From: Burkholderiaceae bacterium
GTDB lineage: Bacteria > Pseudomonadota > Gammaproteobacteria > Burkholderiales > Burkholderiaceae_C
Reading direction: 5' to 3'
Assembly (NCBI GenBank): GCA_019751915.1
Contig: JAIEMS010000006.1
Location: forward strand, 1-64,000
Length of the DNA stretch: 64,000 nucleotides
Shown: one piece after another, positions 62,739 through 64,000 of the stretch
Position numbering within the stretch: position 1 is the first letter of the stretch
Layout: the number at the start of each line of letters is the position of its first letter
Program-made: the position numbers and the translations under genes
The notes under the pieces: generated by a model
Seen by the model: only the letters and a program-made list of their open reading frames with translations
Database searches by the model: none
Told to the model about the DNA's origin: nothing

Positions 62739-63494
62739 ATGCACCCCCCTTTGCCTTGGTTAGAACCCAACGCCCCTTTCCCCGCTCCCAGCAGCGCTTG
62801 GGCAGCGGGCGACCCTGCCCCCGGATTGCTGGCCGCCGGTGCTGCACTGGACGTAGCCCACCTGCGCCGGGCCTACAGCGAAGGCATTTTTCCGTGGTTT
62901 AGCGCAGGCCAGCCGATTTTGTGGTGGGCACCCGACCCGCGCATGGTGTTGCCGGTGGCGCAATTTCGGCTACACCGTTCGTTGCGGCGGGCGCTGCTGA
63001 AATTTCGGGCCGATCCCAGCTGTGAGATTCGCATTGACCACGCTTTTAGCCAAGTGGTGAGCGCGTGTGCCAACGCACCGCGCCAAGGGCAGCAGGGCAC
63101 TTGGATCGTGGCCGAGATGCAGGCCGCTTACGCCGATTTTCATGCCGCAGGCTACGCCCACAGCATCGAAACCTGGATCAATGGAGCCTTGGTCGGAGGC
63201 CTTTATTGCATTGGCATGGGCCGGGCCGTATTTGGCGAATCTATGTTTGCCCACCAAACCGATGCCTCCAAAATCGCTTTGGCCGCGCTGGTCTGTCTGT
63301 GTCGCCACCACCAAGTAGCGCTGATTGATTGCCAGCAAAACACCCGGCATTTGGCTTCGCTGGGGGCGCATGAAATAACCCGCTCCGATTTTCTGGCACA
63401 TATCCACCAAGCACGTACCCAGCCAGACCTCGACTGGCAATTTGACCCCCTATACTGGAACACGCTTTTGCCCCCTACAGCCATTGCGGAATGA
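62739..63494 (+). CDS. aat: leucyl/phenylalanyl-tRNA--protein transferase
   Basis: [45 protein letters not shown]...[29 protein letters not shown]. Confidence 0.96.
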   Translation: MHPPLPWLEPNAPFPAPSSAWAAGDPAPGLLAAGAALDVAHLRRAYSEGIFPWFSAGQPILWWAPDPRMVLPVAQFRLHRSLRRALLKFRADPSCEIRIDHAFSQVVSACANAPRQGQQGTWIVAEMQAAYADFHAAGYAHSIETWINGALVGGLYCIGMGRAVFGESMFAHQTDASKIALAALVCLCRHHQVALIDCQQNTRHLASLGAHEITRSDFLAHIHQARTQPDLDWQFDPLYWNTLLPPTAIAE

Positions 63495-64000
63495 CGCAAC
63501 TCAACGACCTCCCGCTTCCAACGCTACAGTTTTATGCCACGGCCCCCTACCCGTGCAGCTACCTGGCCGACCGGCAGGCACGCTCACAGGTGGCAACGCC
63601 GGGGCATTTGGTGCGCAGTGACAATTTTTCTGATTTGGTAGCCCAAGGTTTTCGGCGCAGTGGCATGTTTACCTACCGACCTTACTGCGATGGTTGCCGG
63701 GCCTGCACCCCCTTGCGCGTGTTGGCGCAGGCTTTCAAGCCAGACCGCAGCCAGCGCCGCGCACAAAAACGCCACGGCCAGCTTCAAACCCGCATACTGC
63801 GCCCCAGCTTTGTGCCCGAGCATTACCAGTTGTACCTGCGTTACCAAAATGGCCGCCATGCCGGGGGCGGTATGGACCACGACAGCATTGACCAGTACAC
63901 CCAGTTTTTGCTGCAAAGCCGCGTCGATACCCGGCTGGTGGAGTTTCGCCAGCCCAGCCCGAACCACCCAGACGGCATTCTCAAGATGGTGTCGATTTTG
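63491..64000 (+). CDS. bacterial arginyl/leucyl-tRNA--protein transferase (partial at window end)
   Basis: [77 protein letters not shown]...; runs off the window; overlaps aat stop. Confidence 0.93.
   Translation, partial: MTQLNDLPLPTLQFYATAPYPCSYLADRQARSQVATPGHLVRSDNFSDLVAQGFRRSGMFTYRPYCDGCRACTPLRVLAQAFKPDRSQRRAQKRHGQLQTRILRPSFVPEHYQLYLRYQNGRHAGGGMDHDSIDQYTQFLLQSRVDTRLVEFRQPSPNHPDGILKMVSIL

Overview
The window is a 64 kb chromosomal segment of a betaproteobacterium, most likely Comamonadaceae judging by gene content and repeat style. It is mostly housekeeping genes: surE-pcm-nlpD, infA, tRNA-Pro, thyA-folA, xthA, ntrBC-glnA, rlmH-rsfS, hemF-purD, yebC, rimP-nusA-infB-rbfA-truB, typA, smpB/ratA/rnfH, guaBA, icd, pgsA-uvrC, earP-efp, rimO, phaR, aat and ate/bpt. 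The left edge (1-1330) is a small AT-rich accessory patch. It holds a frameshifted DUF4160 gene with an intact DUF2442 gene, an intact YefM/YoeB-type pair, and what looks like a HicB N-terminal fragment. A decayed tyrosine recombinase lies next to tRNA-Pro. The most interesting non-genic signal is a dispersed ~50-60 bp double-dyad repeat (consensus about TTTTGGCCTCTAGCGCTTAT...GCTAT-N7-ATAGC). I count about ten good copies, and three of them lie inside protein-coding genes in the same orientation and frame, encoding ...IA(T/S)...(S/G)ARGQ... This resembles a protein-embedded palindromic element. Other notable signals are two solitary CRISPR-repeat-like units 33 kb apart, a 52-nt leader shared by two unrelated genes and ending at their start codons, a well-formed sigma54/NtrC control region upstream of glnA, an RsfS with a histone-H1-like tail, and missing canonical neighbours (nadD, rpoS). 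All calls come from reading sequence and translations; no database search was run.
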